In this document: positions 8,397 through 14,634 of the stretch, one piece after another | Numbering within the stretch: the stretch's first letter is position 1 | Layout: each line of letters starts with the position of its first letter | Assembly: GCA_013911345.1 (NCBI GenBank) | Contig: JACETJ010000014.1 | Span: forward strand, 1 to 16,344 | Source of the DNA: Congregibacter sp. | Lineage (GTDB): Bacteria; Pseudomonadota; Gammaproteobacteria; Pseudomonadales; Halieaceae | Direction of reading: 5' to 3' | DNA: 16,344 nt | Program-made: the position numbers and the translations under genes | Notes under the pieces: generated by a model | Databases searched by the model: none | What the model saw: only the letters and a program-made list of their open reading frames with translations | Told to the model about the DNA's origin: nothing

Positions 8397-8687
8397 TCAG
8401 TCATCTATGGGGTCTTCCTCATTATTTTCAAGGACGTCGCCCTTATCGGGTTTGGGCACAGGGTGCTGGCTGATTTCGAGATTTTTGGGGAGCTGATCCT
8501 CGGTTTCGGCCAGCATCACTTCGCCCCGAAGATCCGTGTGTTGAGAGCCCAGCTCGAATAGGGTGTTCACGGCTTCATCCCTGTGAGTCCAGGAGGCTAC
8601 CTGCCCCGGCCGTCCTCCCTTGACCCAACTGCCTGACTTGCCCCAGTAGTGCCCTAATTGGTTGCGGATAATGAATACGCCGCTCAC
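8397..8687 (-). CDS. 96-aa conserved-looking protein of unknown function
   Basis: I cannot name a family with certainty. The start is GTG 8687 with a strong GGAGGAG about eight bases upstream, supporting real translation. The product begins MSGVFIIRNQLGHYWGKSG, followed by WVKGGRPGQVASWTHRDEAV and NTLFELGSQHTDLRGEVMLA, and ends in an acidic tail (ENNEEDPIDD). No signal peptide or membrane segment is visible, so it is probably cytoplasmic. The N-terminal pattern recalls, from memory, a small uncharacterised protein of pseudomonads with the layout Y-x-x-x-N-Q-x-G-x-x, H-x-D-E-A-x-N. It sits 30 bp upstream of htpX on the same strand, so it is probably in that operon. Its role is unknown. Confidence 0.72.
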   Translation of the reverse strand: MSGVFIIRNQLGHYWGKSGSWVKGGRPGQVASWTHRDEAVNTLFELGSQHTDLRGEVMLAETEDQLPKNLEISQHPVPKPDKGDVLENNEEDPIDD

Positions 8688-8740
8688 GACACCTGCTCCT
8701 CCAGTAAGTGAGTAATCTGAACGCTAACTACTACGACCGC

Positions 8741-9457
8741 TCAGCTGAGTAAAAAATCCTTGGCTTCATTGATTTTAGCTGCGAGGTAATCATTTCCGCC
8801 TCGGTCTGGATGTAGCTTTTGGATCAGAGTGCGGTGCGCGGCGACGACGTCATCGTGATTAGCATCATCCGACAGACCCAGTACCGCGAGTGCTTCTGCC
8901 CGAGTGAGACCGGCGCTCTGACCAGTTTCCTGGCGTTGTGAGCGTTCTTCGGCTCCGCCCTCTCCAGGAAACCGTTGTTCGAGATAACTGGCCAGTAGTT
9001 GAGCCGAGTCAGCATCTTCTCTTTGGCAGAATGCCATCAATTCATCGAGTTGTTCGCGATCTAGTTCTTCCAGAAGCCAGTCTTGGTGAGCGCCCTCCAG
9101 CACGACTCCGGTTAAATCCCCGCTGTCATGGTCCAGCGTCATCTTCAAGATTCGCGATGTCACCTCAGACTTTTTGCCCGCCGCTTGGGCGCCCTGACCC
9201 CGGAGACTTCCCAGCATGGGCAGGAAACGAATCAGCAGGGGCAGCGTCTGTCGAGCGATGACCAGCGCCCCGGTTAGTGCGGCACCGATCCAGTGCATCT
9301 TACCCATCAGGGTCAGGACAACGACGCCCACAACGGCTCCGCCAATAATAATCTGCATATAGGCTGCGCGACGTTTGTGTGGTGGTTGTCTTTGGGCGCG
9401 TCGGATCAAAATGATCAGGGCTAGGGCGACGGCGATAAGCAGAATCATTCTTGGCAC
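8741..9457 (-). CDS. Membrane-anchored protein with C-terminal J-domain (DnaJ-like co-chaperone)
   Basis: Likely an inner-membrane J-protein that recruits DnaK to the membrane. The 238-aa product has an N-terminal transmembrane helix (about residues 2-18), a second hydrophobic pair (about 33-52 and 56-70), a middle region containing ILKMTLDHDSGDLTGVVLEG (103-122), and a C-terminal J-domain at about 184-238 with the essential HPD at 216-218 (HPDRGGNDYLAAKINEAKDF). The C-terminal placement resembles the Tim14/Pam18 and DjlC-type arrangement rather than classical DnaJ; no Gly/Phe or zinc-finger region is present. The start GTG 9457 has GAGGA about twelve bases upstream; ATG 9448 is an alternative. 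It precedes the 96-aa gene and htpX, which fits a membrane-protein quality-control role by inference. Confidence 0.85.
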   Translation of the reverse strand: MPRMILLIAVALALIILIRRAQRQPPHKRRAAYMQIIIGGAVVGVVVLTLMGKMHWIGAALTGALVIARQTLPLLIRFLPMLGSLRGQGAQAAGKKSEVTSRILKMTLDHDSGDLTGVVLEGAHQDWLLEELDREQLDELMAFCQREDADSAQLLASYLEQRFPGEGGAEERSQRQETGQSAGLTRAEALAVLGLSDDANHDDVVAAHRTLIQKLHPDRGGNDYLAAKINEAKDFLLS

Positions 9458-9524
9458 GGGACTAAGGGTTCCTCTGTGTTGGGTCTGATGTTGTCGGTAA
9501 TCGCAATGATATCGGGTTTGGCGC

Positions 9525-9542
9525 AGCGCTACGGCGCTTTTT
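9525..9542 (+). terminator. Terminator-like hairpin reading on the + strand
   Basis: AGCGC (9525-9529), loop TACG (9530-9533), GCGCT (9534-9538), running into a T5 tract (9538-9542). The C-TACG-G closing is a UNCG-type tetraloop, known for high stability. Its T-tract works only for + strand transcripts, yet the genes here are on the minus strand, and the VWA stop codon falls within the hairpin. It could limit antisense transcription or be chance. Confidence 0.3.
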
Positions 9543-10221
9543 CCAATTGCTCCAGAAGGAGTCGGTCGCCCGCACTGCCGCCCTCCCGCAACGCTTTCAG
9601 TCCGCCACGCGCAAAACGTGCCACGGCGCCTAAAAGTTGCCGCAAACGCTCGGCGCTGCTGGCATCAAATGGCACAGTGGCACCGCCACTTAATGCTGCC
9701 ATCCGCTCGAAGACAGTGCGAGTGGTGGTGTCCCTGCCTTCCTGAAACAGGAACAGCGGTAGCTTCTTGATACCGCACTGTCCCGCGAGAGACAGCAGGG
9801 GTTCCGGTGATTCCTCACACGCATCACCTACAAAAACGAGCGCCCGAATAGGCTGCGACGCCGAGCCGGCATCCAGCGCATGATGAAGCACTCTGCCAAT
9901 CTGTGTGATGCCGGCCTCGCAGGTCACGCCACTCATCTGGTCGAGCAATGCGCCCGATTCAGTGAGCCAGCGGCTCGAGCAAAACCCTGCCATGCCTCGG
10001 TAGTAGCACAGCTGAACGGCCAAAGAATTGGTTTCCGAAGCGGCGCTGAACAGCTCGCCATGAAGTTTTCGCGCTTGCTCCCAGGTCGGCTCCCGGCTTG
10101 CGGTTGCATCGAGTGCAAAGATCAGGCGCGCCTGTCGTTGGGTTACCGCCTGAATGGCCTTAGTTTGCCGCAGGAACGCGGCAACATCGCCCGAACGGGG
10201 GCGGTCAAGGTCTTTCGGAAT
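9529..10221 (-). CDS. VWA-domain protein, no canonical start codon
   Basis: Von Willebrand factor A-type protein of a proteobacterial family of about 230 aa; function unknown, probably a metal-dependent protein-interaction domain. The MIDAS motif is complete: D-A-T-A-S at residues 38-42 counted from ATT 10221, the Thr of GITQIG, and the Asp of LVFVGDACEE. The region before the MIDAS (DRPRSGDVAAFLRQTKAIQA) also looks like genuine coding sequence. The first TTG in frame (10023) lies after the MIDAS, so it cannot be the real start. Between the in-frame TAG at 10231-10233 and the MIDAS there is no ATG, GTG or TTG. I therefore choose ATT 10221-10219, which has AGGG seven bases upstream. The alternatives are readthrough of that TAG from the 68-aa gene (a roughly 300-aa fusion) or a sequence error. 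The domain call is firm; the 5' end is open. Confidence 0.82.
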   Translation of the reverse strand: MPKDLDRPRSGDVAAFLRQTKAIQAVTQRQARLIFALDATASREPTWEQARKLHGELFSAASETNSLAVQLCYYRGMAGFCSSRWLTESGALLDQMSGVTCEAGITQIGRVLHHALDAGSASQPIRALVFVGDACEESPEPLLSLAGQCGIKKLPLFLFQEGRDTTTRTVFERMAALSGGATVPFDASSAERLRQLLGAVARFARGGLKALREGGSAGDRLLLEQLEKAP

Positions 10222-10230
10222 GAGAGTGCC

Positions 10231-10437
10231 CTAGGACGCGCGGGGCGCGAGTAATCCGCGATCACGGAGCTCGCGAAGATAGTGGCGTCGGTTTGCCAGC
10301 TCAGAGACCACCGCATCGAGTGCTTCTTGGTCGAGTGTCAGGCGGTCACCGTCGCGCTGGCCGCTGACCAAGTCCATGAGTTTACGGCTTGAAAATTCAC
10401 CGGCATTAAAGGGTTCGCGTTTTGTCTGTGTCATCAT
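10231..10437 (-). CDS. 68-aa protein of unknown function upstream of the VWA gene
   Basis: I do not recognise the family. The start is ATG 10437 (or the adjacent ATG 10434), with GGAGG five to eight bases upstream. The product has a polar N-terminus ([20 protein letters not shown]), then an acidic helical stretch and a basic, probably helical C-terminus ([19 protein letters not shown]). It has no signal peptide, membrane helix or cysteine. The TAG stop at 10231-10233 is directly in frame with the VWA coding region, with no start codon between. This raises the possibility of a fused product or close coupling. An in-frame ATG at 10461, within a hairpin and about ten bases after a second AGGA, could give a 76-aa form. 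It is probably the first gene of the minus-strand proteostasis operon. Confidence 0.6.
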   Translation of the reverse strand: MMTQTKREPFNAGEFSSRKLMDLVSGQRDGDRLTLDQEALDAVVSELANRRHYLRELRDRGLLAPRAS

Positions 10438-10453
10438 GTTTTCCTCCCCCGCC

Positions 10454-10476
10454 ACCTGCATGCGCAGGTTTTCCTG
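10454..10476 (-). promoter_or_regulatory. Two mutually exclusive hairpins before the 68-aa gene
   Basis: A perfect hairpin, ACCTGC (10454-10459), four-base loop, GCAGGT (10464-10469), lies a few bases before the GGAGG of the 68-aa gene in the minus-strand mRNA. A second possible hairpin, CAGG-AAAA-CCTG (10465-10476), uses the same CCTG, so both cannot form together. The element AGGAAAAC occurs both here and in the true ribosome binding site. A leader switch is possible but unproven. Confidence 0.35.
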
Positions 10477-10482
10477 TCGGGC

Positions 10483-10501
10483 GGCTACCGCTGGTGTAGC
10501 C
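10483..10501. promoter_or_regulatory. Inverted repeat GGCTAC-N7-GTAGCC
   Basis: A perfect 6-bp inverted repeat with a 7-base spacer, in the non-coding region between the divergent msrA and VWA-operon genes. It could be a leader hairpin of the minus-strand transcript or a protein binding site. No T-tract follows on either strand. Confidence 0.35.
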
Positions 10502-10522
10502 TCATCCCCCGGGCGGGATTTA

Positions 10523-10552
10523 CTGTCAGTCGTCAAAATAGCCGGCTATTAT
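10523..10552 (+). promoter_or_regulatory. Putative sigma-70 promoter of msrA
   Basis: CTGTCA at 10523-10528 (4 of 6 to the -35 consensus) and TATTAT at 10547-10552 (5 of 6 to the -10 consensus) are separated by 18 bp. Transcription would begin near 10559, about 45 bases before the msrA ATG. The -10 lies inside the large palindrome at 10532-10555, so a bound repressor would block RNA polymerase. Inference from sequence match only. Confidence 0.45.
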
Positions 10553-10555
10553 GAC
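10532..10555. promoter_or_regulatory. 24-bp almost perfect palindrome, operator candidate
   Basis: The two 12-base halves are reverse complements except for one position pair; the core AATAGCCGGCTATT (10537-10550) is a perfect 14-bp palindrome. It overlaps the putative msrA -10 element in the region shared with the divergent 68-aa/VWA operon. That is the expected place for a dimeric transcription factor to control one or both directions. The regulator is not identifiable from the window. Confidence 0.5.
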
Positions 10556-10603
10556 AAAAACATGGCAGCACATGCCACTTGGCAAGATCTTGAGGTAAAA
10601 CGC

Positions 10604-11281
10604 ATGAAATGGATGGATATCAGGAGGAAGCACGCACTGCCTGACACAGCCAGTGCCCTGCCTGGCCGGATTGAGGAGATGCCAGTCACAGATCGTCATG
10701 CGGTGCTTGGTGCACCGATGCGGCCTCCCTATGCGGCGCACCTTGAGCAGGCGCTGTTTGGCATGGGGTGTTTTTGGGGAGTGGAACGGCTGTTCTGGCA
10801 GATGTCTGGTGTGATCACGACAGCTGTCGGTTACGCCGCTGGCATCACGCCGAATCCAACGTACAAAGAGGTCTGCACTGGCCAAACTGGGCACAACGAG
10901 GTGGTCAGTATTGTCTTTGACCCCAATGTGCTGACCTATAAGGCGCTTCTCAAGGCGTTTTGGGAGAACCATGATCCAACTCAGGGTATGAGGCAGGGTA
11001 ATGACTTGGGCACGCAATACCGATCGGGCATTTACTGCTTCGGTGAACATCAGGAAGTCGCCGCCAGAGAAAGCCTTGATGAGTATCAGCCACAGTTAAT
11101 CGCGGCGGGGTATCGCGACATCACCACTGAAATTTTGCCGGCCCCAACCTTTTTCTTTGCTGAGGATTACCACCAGCAGTATCTGCACAAAAATCCTGCA
11201 GGGTATTGCGGCATGGGTGGGACCGGTGTTGTCTGTCCTATTGGTGCGGGCGTCGCTGCTCAGGCAAGCACTACGAAGTGA
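10604..11281 (+). CDS. msrA: Peptide-methionine (S)-S-oxide reductase MsrA
   Basis: MsrA reduces methionine-S-sulfoxide, free or in proteins, with thioredoxin as electron donor, repairing oxidative damage in the cytoplasm. The 225-aa product has the catalytic motif GMGCFWG with Cys56, then the conserved GYAAG (76-80), TGHNEVV (95-101) and [13 protein letters not shown] (132-144), and two C-terminal cysteines (Cys202 in GYCGMGG and Cys211 in VVCPIG) that match the recycling cysteines of the E. coli-type enzyme. The N-terminal ALPGR...MPV extension is typical of this subgroup. I chose ATG 10604 because GAGGT lies eight bases upstream; the frame is open further up, but that stretch is not MsrA-like and runs through the promoter. 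It is transcribed divergently from the VWA/HtpX cluster, and its stop overlaps the convergent methyltransferase gene by 11 bp. Confidence 0.96.
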   Translation: MKWMDIRRKHALPDTASALPGRIEEMPVTDRHAVLGAPMRPPYAAHLEQALFGMGCFWGVERLFWQMSGVITTAVGYAAGITPNPTYKEVCTGQTGHNEVVSIVFDPNVLTYKALLKAFWENHDPTQGMRQGNDLGTQYRSGIYCFGEHQEVAARESLDEYQPQLIAAGYRDITTEILPAPTFFFAEDYHQQYLHKNPAGYCGMGGTGVVCPIGAGVAAQASTTK

Positions 11282-11984
11282 GTAAAGATTGGCTTAGCGC
11301 TGCCGTGACCGCCGTGTCGACGCTCAGTATGCGGTCGCTCAAGCGGACTGGCTCAGCGCCTACAGACTGGGCCAGTTCGACCTCATAAGGAATAAATCCG
11401 CCCTCCGGGCCCAGCAGGATCAGACCTTCACCTGACTGCATCGCCAGCTCCTCGGGCGCCCCTGGGTGCGCTATCCAGCATCCTTTGGAGGTGATGAGCC
11501 CCGGCAGCTGATCCTCAATAAATGGTTTGAAGCGCTGGTGGAGGTGAACCTGTGGCAACAGGGTATCCCCAGCGCGCTCAAGACCTGCCACCAGGGCGGC
11601 GTCAATGCGATCAGGCTTCAAAAGTGGGCTCTGCCAGTAGCTCTTTTCCACGCGGGCACTGTTGATTAAGTGAAGGTGGGAGACCCCCATTTCAGCCGCC
11701 GTCCGGAACACTCTGCGTAACATCTTCGGTCGGGGCAGTGCGAGGACCACCTCACAAGGGTGCCGGGGCAGGGGAGGATCGACGAGATCAATTTGGAGAT
11801 GGGTGCCCTCGTCGGTCAACTGCACCACCTTACCGCTGCCTCTCAAGCCACCCATTGATCCCACTCGCAAGGTGTCACCTATCTGAGCCTTGAGGACCCC
11901 GCGGATGTGCTCGTGGCGTCGATCGCCAAGGCAAACGGTCGTCTCGTTCACCCAGTCCTCGGGCGCGAGCAGTATGATATTCAT
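11271..11984 (-). CDS. RsmE-family 16S rRNA (uracil-N3)-methyltransferase (possible paralogue subgroup)
   Basis: SPOUT-class SAM-dependent methyltransferase. RsmE itself methylates U1498 of 16S rRNA at N3. The 237-aa product has the N-terminal PUA-like domain ([11 protein letters not shown]...[11 protein letters not shown]) and a C-terminal knotted SAM-binding domain with [14 protein letters not shown] and the closing [13 protein letters not shown], where the classical family has R-I-L-R-x-E-T-A. The segments [25 protein letters not shown] and [13 protein letters not shown] recall, from memory, a second RsmE-like subgroup of Pseudomonas and relatives; I therefore leave the gene unnamed. ATG 11984 is chosen because the upstream part of the frame lies inside rimO and is not RsmE-like. 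The ribosome binding site is weak. It sits 16 bp after rimO and is probably the last gene of the operon. Confidence 0.88.
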   Translation of the reverse strand: MNIILLAPEDWVNETTVCLGDRRHEHIRGVLKAQIGDTLRVGSMGGLRGSGKVVQLTDEGTHLQIDLVDPPLPRHPCEVVLALPRPKMLRRVFRTAAEMGVSHLHLINSARVEKSYWQSPLLKPDRIDAALVAGLERAGDTLLPQVHLHQRFKPFIEDQLPGLITSKGCWIAHPGAPEELAMQSGEGLILLGPEGGFIPYEVELAQSVGAEPVRLSDRILSVDTAVTAALSQSLLTS

Positions 11985-12000
11985 AAAAGACGAAGAGCTT

Positions 12001-13350
12001 TCACGACACCCAGAGGTCGTACTCATCGGCAGCGGTAATCTCGGCTTCAACCAGTTCTCCCGACTGAAATTCGGTCACGCCCGGCAGATGCACCACGCCA
12101 TCGATCTCGGGGGCATCGGCCCGCGTCCGGCCTGTTGCGCCGTCGCTCGATACCGTGTCAATCAGAATCTGTTGCGTTGTGCCCACTTTGCGCTGCAGCT
12201 TGCTTGCGCTGATCGATTGCTGGAGCGCCATGAATTGCTCCCAGCGATCCGCCTTAATCTCCTCAGGTACGGGATCGGGCAGCTCGTTCGCTTCGGCGCC
12301 TTTAACAGCCGAGTACTGAAAGCAGCCGACACGGTCCAGCTGCGCTGTTTCGATAAATTGTAGGAGCGTCTCAAACTCCGCCTTGGTCTCTCCTGGGTAG
12401 CCGACAATGAAAGTGGAGCGGATTGTCAGATCGGGGCACAGGTCGCGCCAACGGGCAATGCGATCCAGGGTTTTTTCTGTTGCTGCGGGCCGCTTCATGC
12501 GCTGCAAAACGCTTTGGGCGCCGTGCTGCAGCGGCATATCAATATAGGGAAGCAGCTTGCCCTCGGCCATCATCGGAATTAGCGCGTCCACATGGGGGTA
12601 GGGATAGACATAATGCAGGCGAACCCAGATGCCGAGCTCTGACAGTGCGGAGGCCAGACTTTCCAAGTTTGATTTTAGTGGCCGGCCCTGCCAAAAATCG
12701 GTCTGATATTTAAGGTCAACGCCGTAGGCACTGGTGTCTTGGGATACGACCAGCAGCTCGCGCACCCCCGCCCGCACTAAGCCCTCGGCCTCATCCATCA
12801 CCGAGCCTATGGGACGGCTGACCAGATCTCCGCGGATGCTGGGTATGATGCAGAACCGACAGCGATGGTTGCAGCCCTCGCTAATCTTCAGGTAAGCGTA
12901 ATGTCTCGGCGTCAGTTTGATTCCCTGGGCGGGGATGAGGTCTTGTAAAGGGTCGGCTTGATGGTGCCGTGGTAATACTTCCCTAACGGTGCCCAACACC
13001 TCCTCGTAGGCAGCTGGTCCGCTGATGCCCAGCACTTTGGGGTGGCGGGCGCGAATGGTTTCAGCATCTTCGCCACGACCCATACAGCCAGTGACCAGCA
13101 CACGGCCATTCTCGCTGATGGCTTCTCCAATGGCTTCGAGGCTTTCCTCTTTGGCCGCATCGATAAACCCGCAGGTGTTGACAATGACTACGCCCGCGTC
13201 CTCGTAGTGAGGCGTGATCTCGTAACCTTCTACCCGGAGTTGGGTCAGGATGCGCTCGGAATCGACCAAGGCTTTTGGGCAGCCCAACGAGATAAAGCCG
13301 ACCTTCTCGCTACCGGCAACCGTTGCTGTGCCTGACTCGGAATGTGTCAT
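12001..13350 (-). CDS. rimO: Ribosomal protein S12 (aspartate) methylthiotransferase RimO
   Basis: RimO is a radical-SAM enzyme that adds a methylthio group to a conserved aspartate of ribosomal protein uS12. The 449-aa product shows the N-terminal MTTase domain with cluster ligands Cys24 ([12 protein letters not shown]), Cys60 (VNTCGFID) and Cys89 (VTGCMG). Next is the radical-SAM CxxxCxxC at Cys160, Cys164 and Cys167 ([18 protein letters not shown]), then [16 protein letters not shown] and FIVGYPGET, and a C-terminal TRAM domain (about 380-449). SLGCPK, the SIRG run and the overall length separate RimO from its tRNA-modifying relative MiaB. ATG 13350 is four bases after the DUF2244 gene's stop. 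The gene lies among other translation-related modification genes. Confidence 0.96.
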   Translation of the reverse strand: MTHSESGTATVAGSEKVGFISLGCPKALVDSERILTQLRVEGYEITPHYEDAGVVIVNTCGFIDAAKEESLEAIGEAISENGRVLVTGCMGRGEDAETIRARHPKVLGISGPAAYEEVLGTVREVLPRHHQADPLQDLIPAQGIKLTPRHYAYLKISEGCNHRCRFCIIPSIRGDLVSRPIGSVMDEAEGLVRAGVRELLVVSQDTSAYGVDLKYQTDFWQGRPLKSNLESLASALSELGIWVRLHYVYPYPHVDALIPMMAEGKLLPYIDMPLQHGAQSVLQRMKRPAATEKTLDRIARWRDLCPDLTIRSTFIVGYPGETKAEFETLLQFIETAQLDRVGCFQYSAVKGAEANELPDPVPEEIKADRWEQFMALQQSISASKLQRKVGTTQQILIDTVSSDGATGRTRADAPEIDGVVHLPGVTEFQSGELVEAEITAADEYDLWVS

Positions 13351-13354
13351 CGTC

Positions 13355-13897
13355 TCAAGCCTTGATTGAACTATCGCTGCTGTGGGTGCGGATACGCAAT
13401 TCTGTCCGCAGCAGACTCAATAATTGCAGCGTTTCCTCTCGATTGAGAAAGTCGCCGACACGGGTTTCAGATAGGCGGTCGTGCACAGACAATTCAGGGC
13501 CCTGCCAATGATGGACCTCGGGTACGACGCGCAGCGCGGATTCCTCGCGCGCAAAGCGCCAGCTGCGTTTCGGGACAAAATACCCTTTGTCGATCGTGAT
13601 CAGATCATCAGTCAGGCGAATGACGTGCCGGTACTCAAGCTTCCAGTTGACCCAGTAGAGAGCAGTTGCGAGTGCCGTCAGCTCAAGACCCGCTAAAGGC
13701 AAAATGGGCCACGCACCCAAAAGAGCAAAAGCAATGCCTGCGCCCAGCGAAGGTACAGCCAATGCGGCCAGTAACCACAAGTTGTGGCGCCAGGTCGCAG
13801 AGTGGTTCGGTTTGACCACGATGACTTTTTCTTGACCCGCTTGGTTGACGAGGACCACGCCGCTCTCCGGATTGTCCGAGAGCGCATGGTAATGCAT
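13355..13897 (-). CDS. DUF2244 family membrane protein
   Basis: DUF2244 proteins are small bacterial inner-membrane proteins of unknown function. The product from ATG 13897 is 180 aa. A soluble N-terminus ([15 protein letters not shown]) leads into two transmembrane helices carrying the typical block [21 protein letters not shown] cytoplasmic domain follows with the motif [20 protein letters not shown] and the stretch [20 protein letters not shown] 13921, one base after the rluA stop, is an alternative start that adds eight residues; I prefer ATG 13897, although neither has a clear Shine-Dalgarno sequence. The gene lies between rluA and rimO with minimal spacing, so it is co-transcribed with them. 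Confidence 0.87.
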   Translation of the reverse strand: MHYHALSDNPESGVVLVNQAGQEKVIVVKPNHSATWRHNLWLLAALAVPSLGAGIAFALLGAWPILPLAGLELTALATALYWVNWKLEYRHVIRLTDDLITIDKGYFVPKRSWRFAREESALRVVPEVHHWQGPELSVHDRLSETRVGDFLNREETLQLLSLLRTELRIRTHSSDSSIKA

Positions 13898-13922
13898 CTC
13901 GCCAACGCGCCGGAATGGCAAC

Positions 13923-14612
13923 TTAAGCTTGATAGAAAGCAGAAGGTGCTGGGGAGTGGGCGGTCAAAACGTCTCCCGAGAGCGGATGGGCAAATCGCAG
14001 GGACGTCGCGTGCAGCAAAAGGCGAGGCGCTGCATTCAGCACCTCCTCTGGTGCGTAGAAATCGCAGCCTAAAATTGGATGCCCTATCTCTCTCATGTGG
14101 ATTCGTAGTTGGTGAGATCGACCGGTGACGGGAGTGAGCGCTAACAGTGAGCTATTGTCGTCGCGACTGAGAACTTTCCAGAGGGTTAAAGCCTGTTTTC
14201 CTGTTTCGAAACAGACCTTTTGCTTGGGTCGGTTAGGCCAGTCAGCGATCAGTGGCAGGTCACATTCACCCACGTCCTCGGCGACGTGACCCGCGACGCG
14301 CGCGATATAGGTTTTATCGATTCTGCGTTCCTGAAACTGGCGCGCGAGACGCGACAGTGCCTCGCGGTGCCGGGGAATGACCATCACACCCGATGTATCG
14401 AGATCCAGACGATGCACGGCGGAGACACCTGGATACCGCACACTGAGCCGATTGAGCAGGCAGTCGTGGTTCAGCGGATGGCGGCCGGGCACGCTCAGCA
14501 GCAAGGTGGGTTTGTCGACAATCAGTAAGTGGGGGTCGCGAAACAGCAGTCTTATTGACTCATGCGAGTGGGGGACCTGATAGGGCGGTGTGTCGTCAGC
14601 CGAGGAGCTCAC
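13923..14612 (-). CDS. rluA: Pseudouridine synthase RluA (23S rRNA U746 / tRNA U32)
   Basis: Converts uridine to pseudouridine; E. coli RluA modifies U746 of 23S rRNA and U32 of several tRNAs. The 229-aa product lacks an S4 domain, as RluA does, and has the catalytic HRLD with Asp70 (AVHRLDLDTSGVMVI). The motifs LLSVPGR (38-44), DWPNRPKQKVCFETGK and TGRSHQLRIHMREIGHPILG closely match E. coli RluA rather than RluB-F, which supports the specific name. The start is GTG 14612; no ATG lies near the N-terminus and the ribosome binding site is weak. It lies 22 bp after pdxJ and one base before a possible TTG start of the DUF2244 gene. Confidence 0.92.
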   Translation of the reverse strand: MSSSADDTPPYQVPHSHESIRLLFRDPHLLIVDKPTLLLSVPGRHPLNHDCLLNRLSVRYPGVSAVHRLDLDTSGVMVIPRHREALSRLARQFQERRIDKTYIARVAGHVAEDVGECDLPLIADWPNRPKQKVCFETGKQALTLWKVLSRDDNSSLLALTPVTGRSHQLRIHMREIGHPILGCDFYAPEEVLNAAPRLLLHATSLRFAHPLSGDVLTAHSPAPSAFYQA

Positions 14613-14634
14613 TGCAGTTGATCACGCTTTGGCA

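Noticed and set aside
7204..8496. Long plus-strand open frames opposite the serine protease and htpX (up to 222 aa)
   Set aside because: They overlap two genes with clear catalytic motifs on the other strand; composition is low-complexity and no family is recognisable.
8740..8749. CTCAGCTGAG palindrome as a terminator of the J-protein gene
   Set aside because: No T-tract follows on the minus strand, and it lies at the stop codon with the next gene only 53 bp away, so it is probably chance.
9529..10023. VWA gene starting at TTG 10023
   Set aside because: This start removes the DATAS metal-binding motif and about 65 upstream residues that read as conserved coding sequence.
9880..10254. 124-aa plus-strand open frame opposite the VWA gene
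   Set aside because: The minus strand encodes a complete VWA MIDAS motif here; the plus-strand product shows no domain or start signal.
10376..10603. Longer N-terminus for MsrA
   Set aside because: It would run through the divergent 68-aa gene and the promoter region; ATG 10604 has a good ribosome binding site and the usual MsrA start.
12912..13335. Small open frames on both strands within rimO (minus 12912-13184, plus 13025-13335)
   Set aside because: They overlap the conserved cysteine region of rimO and have no recognisable features.
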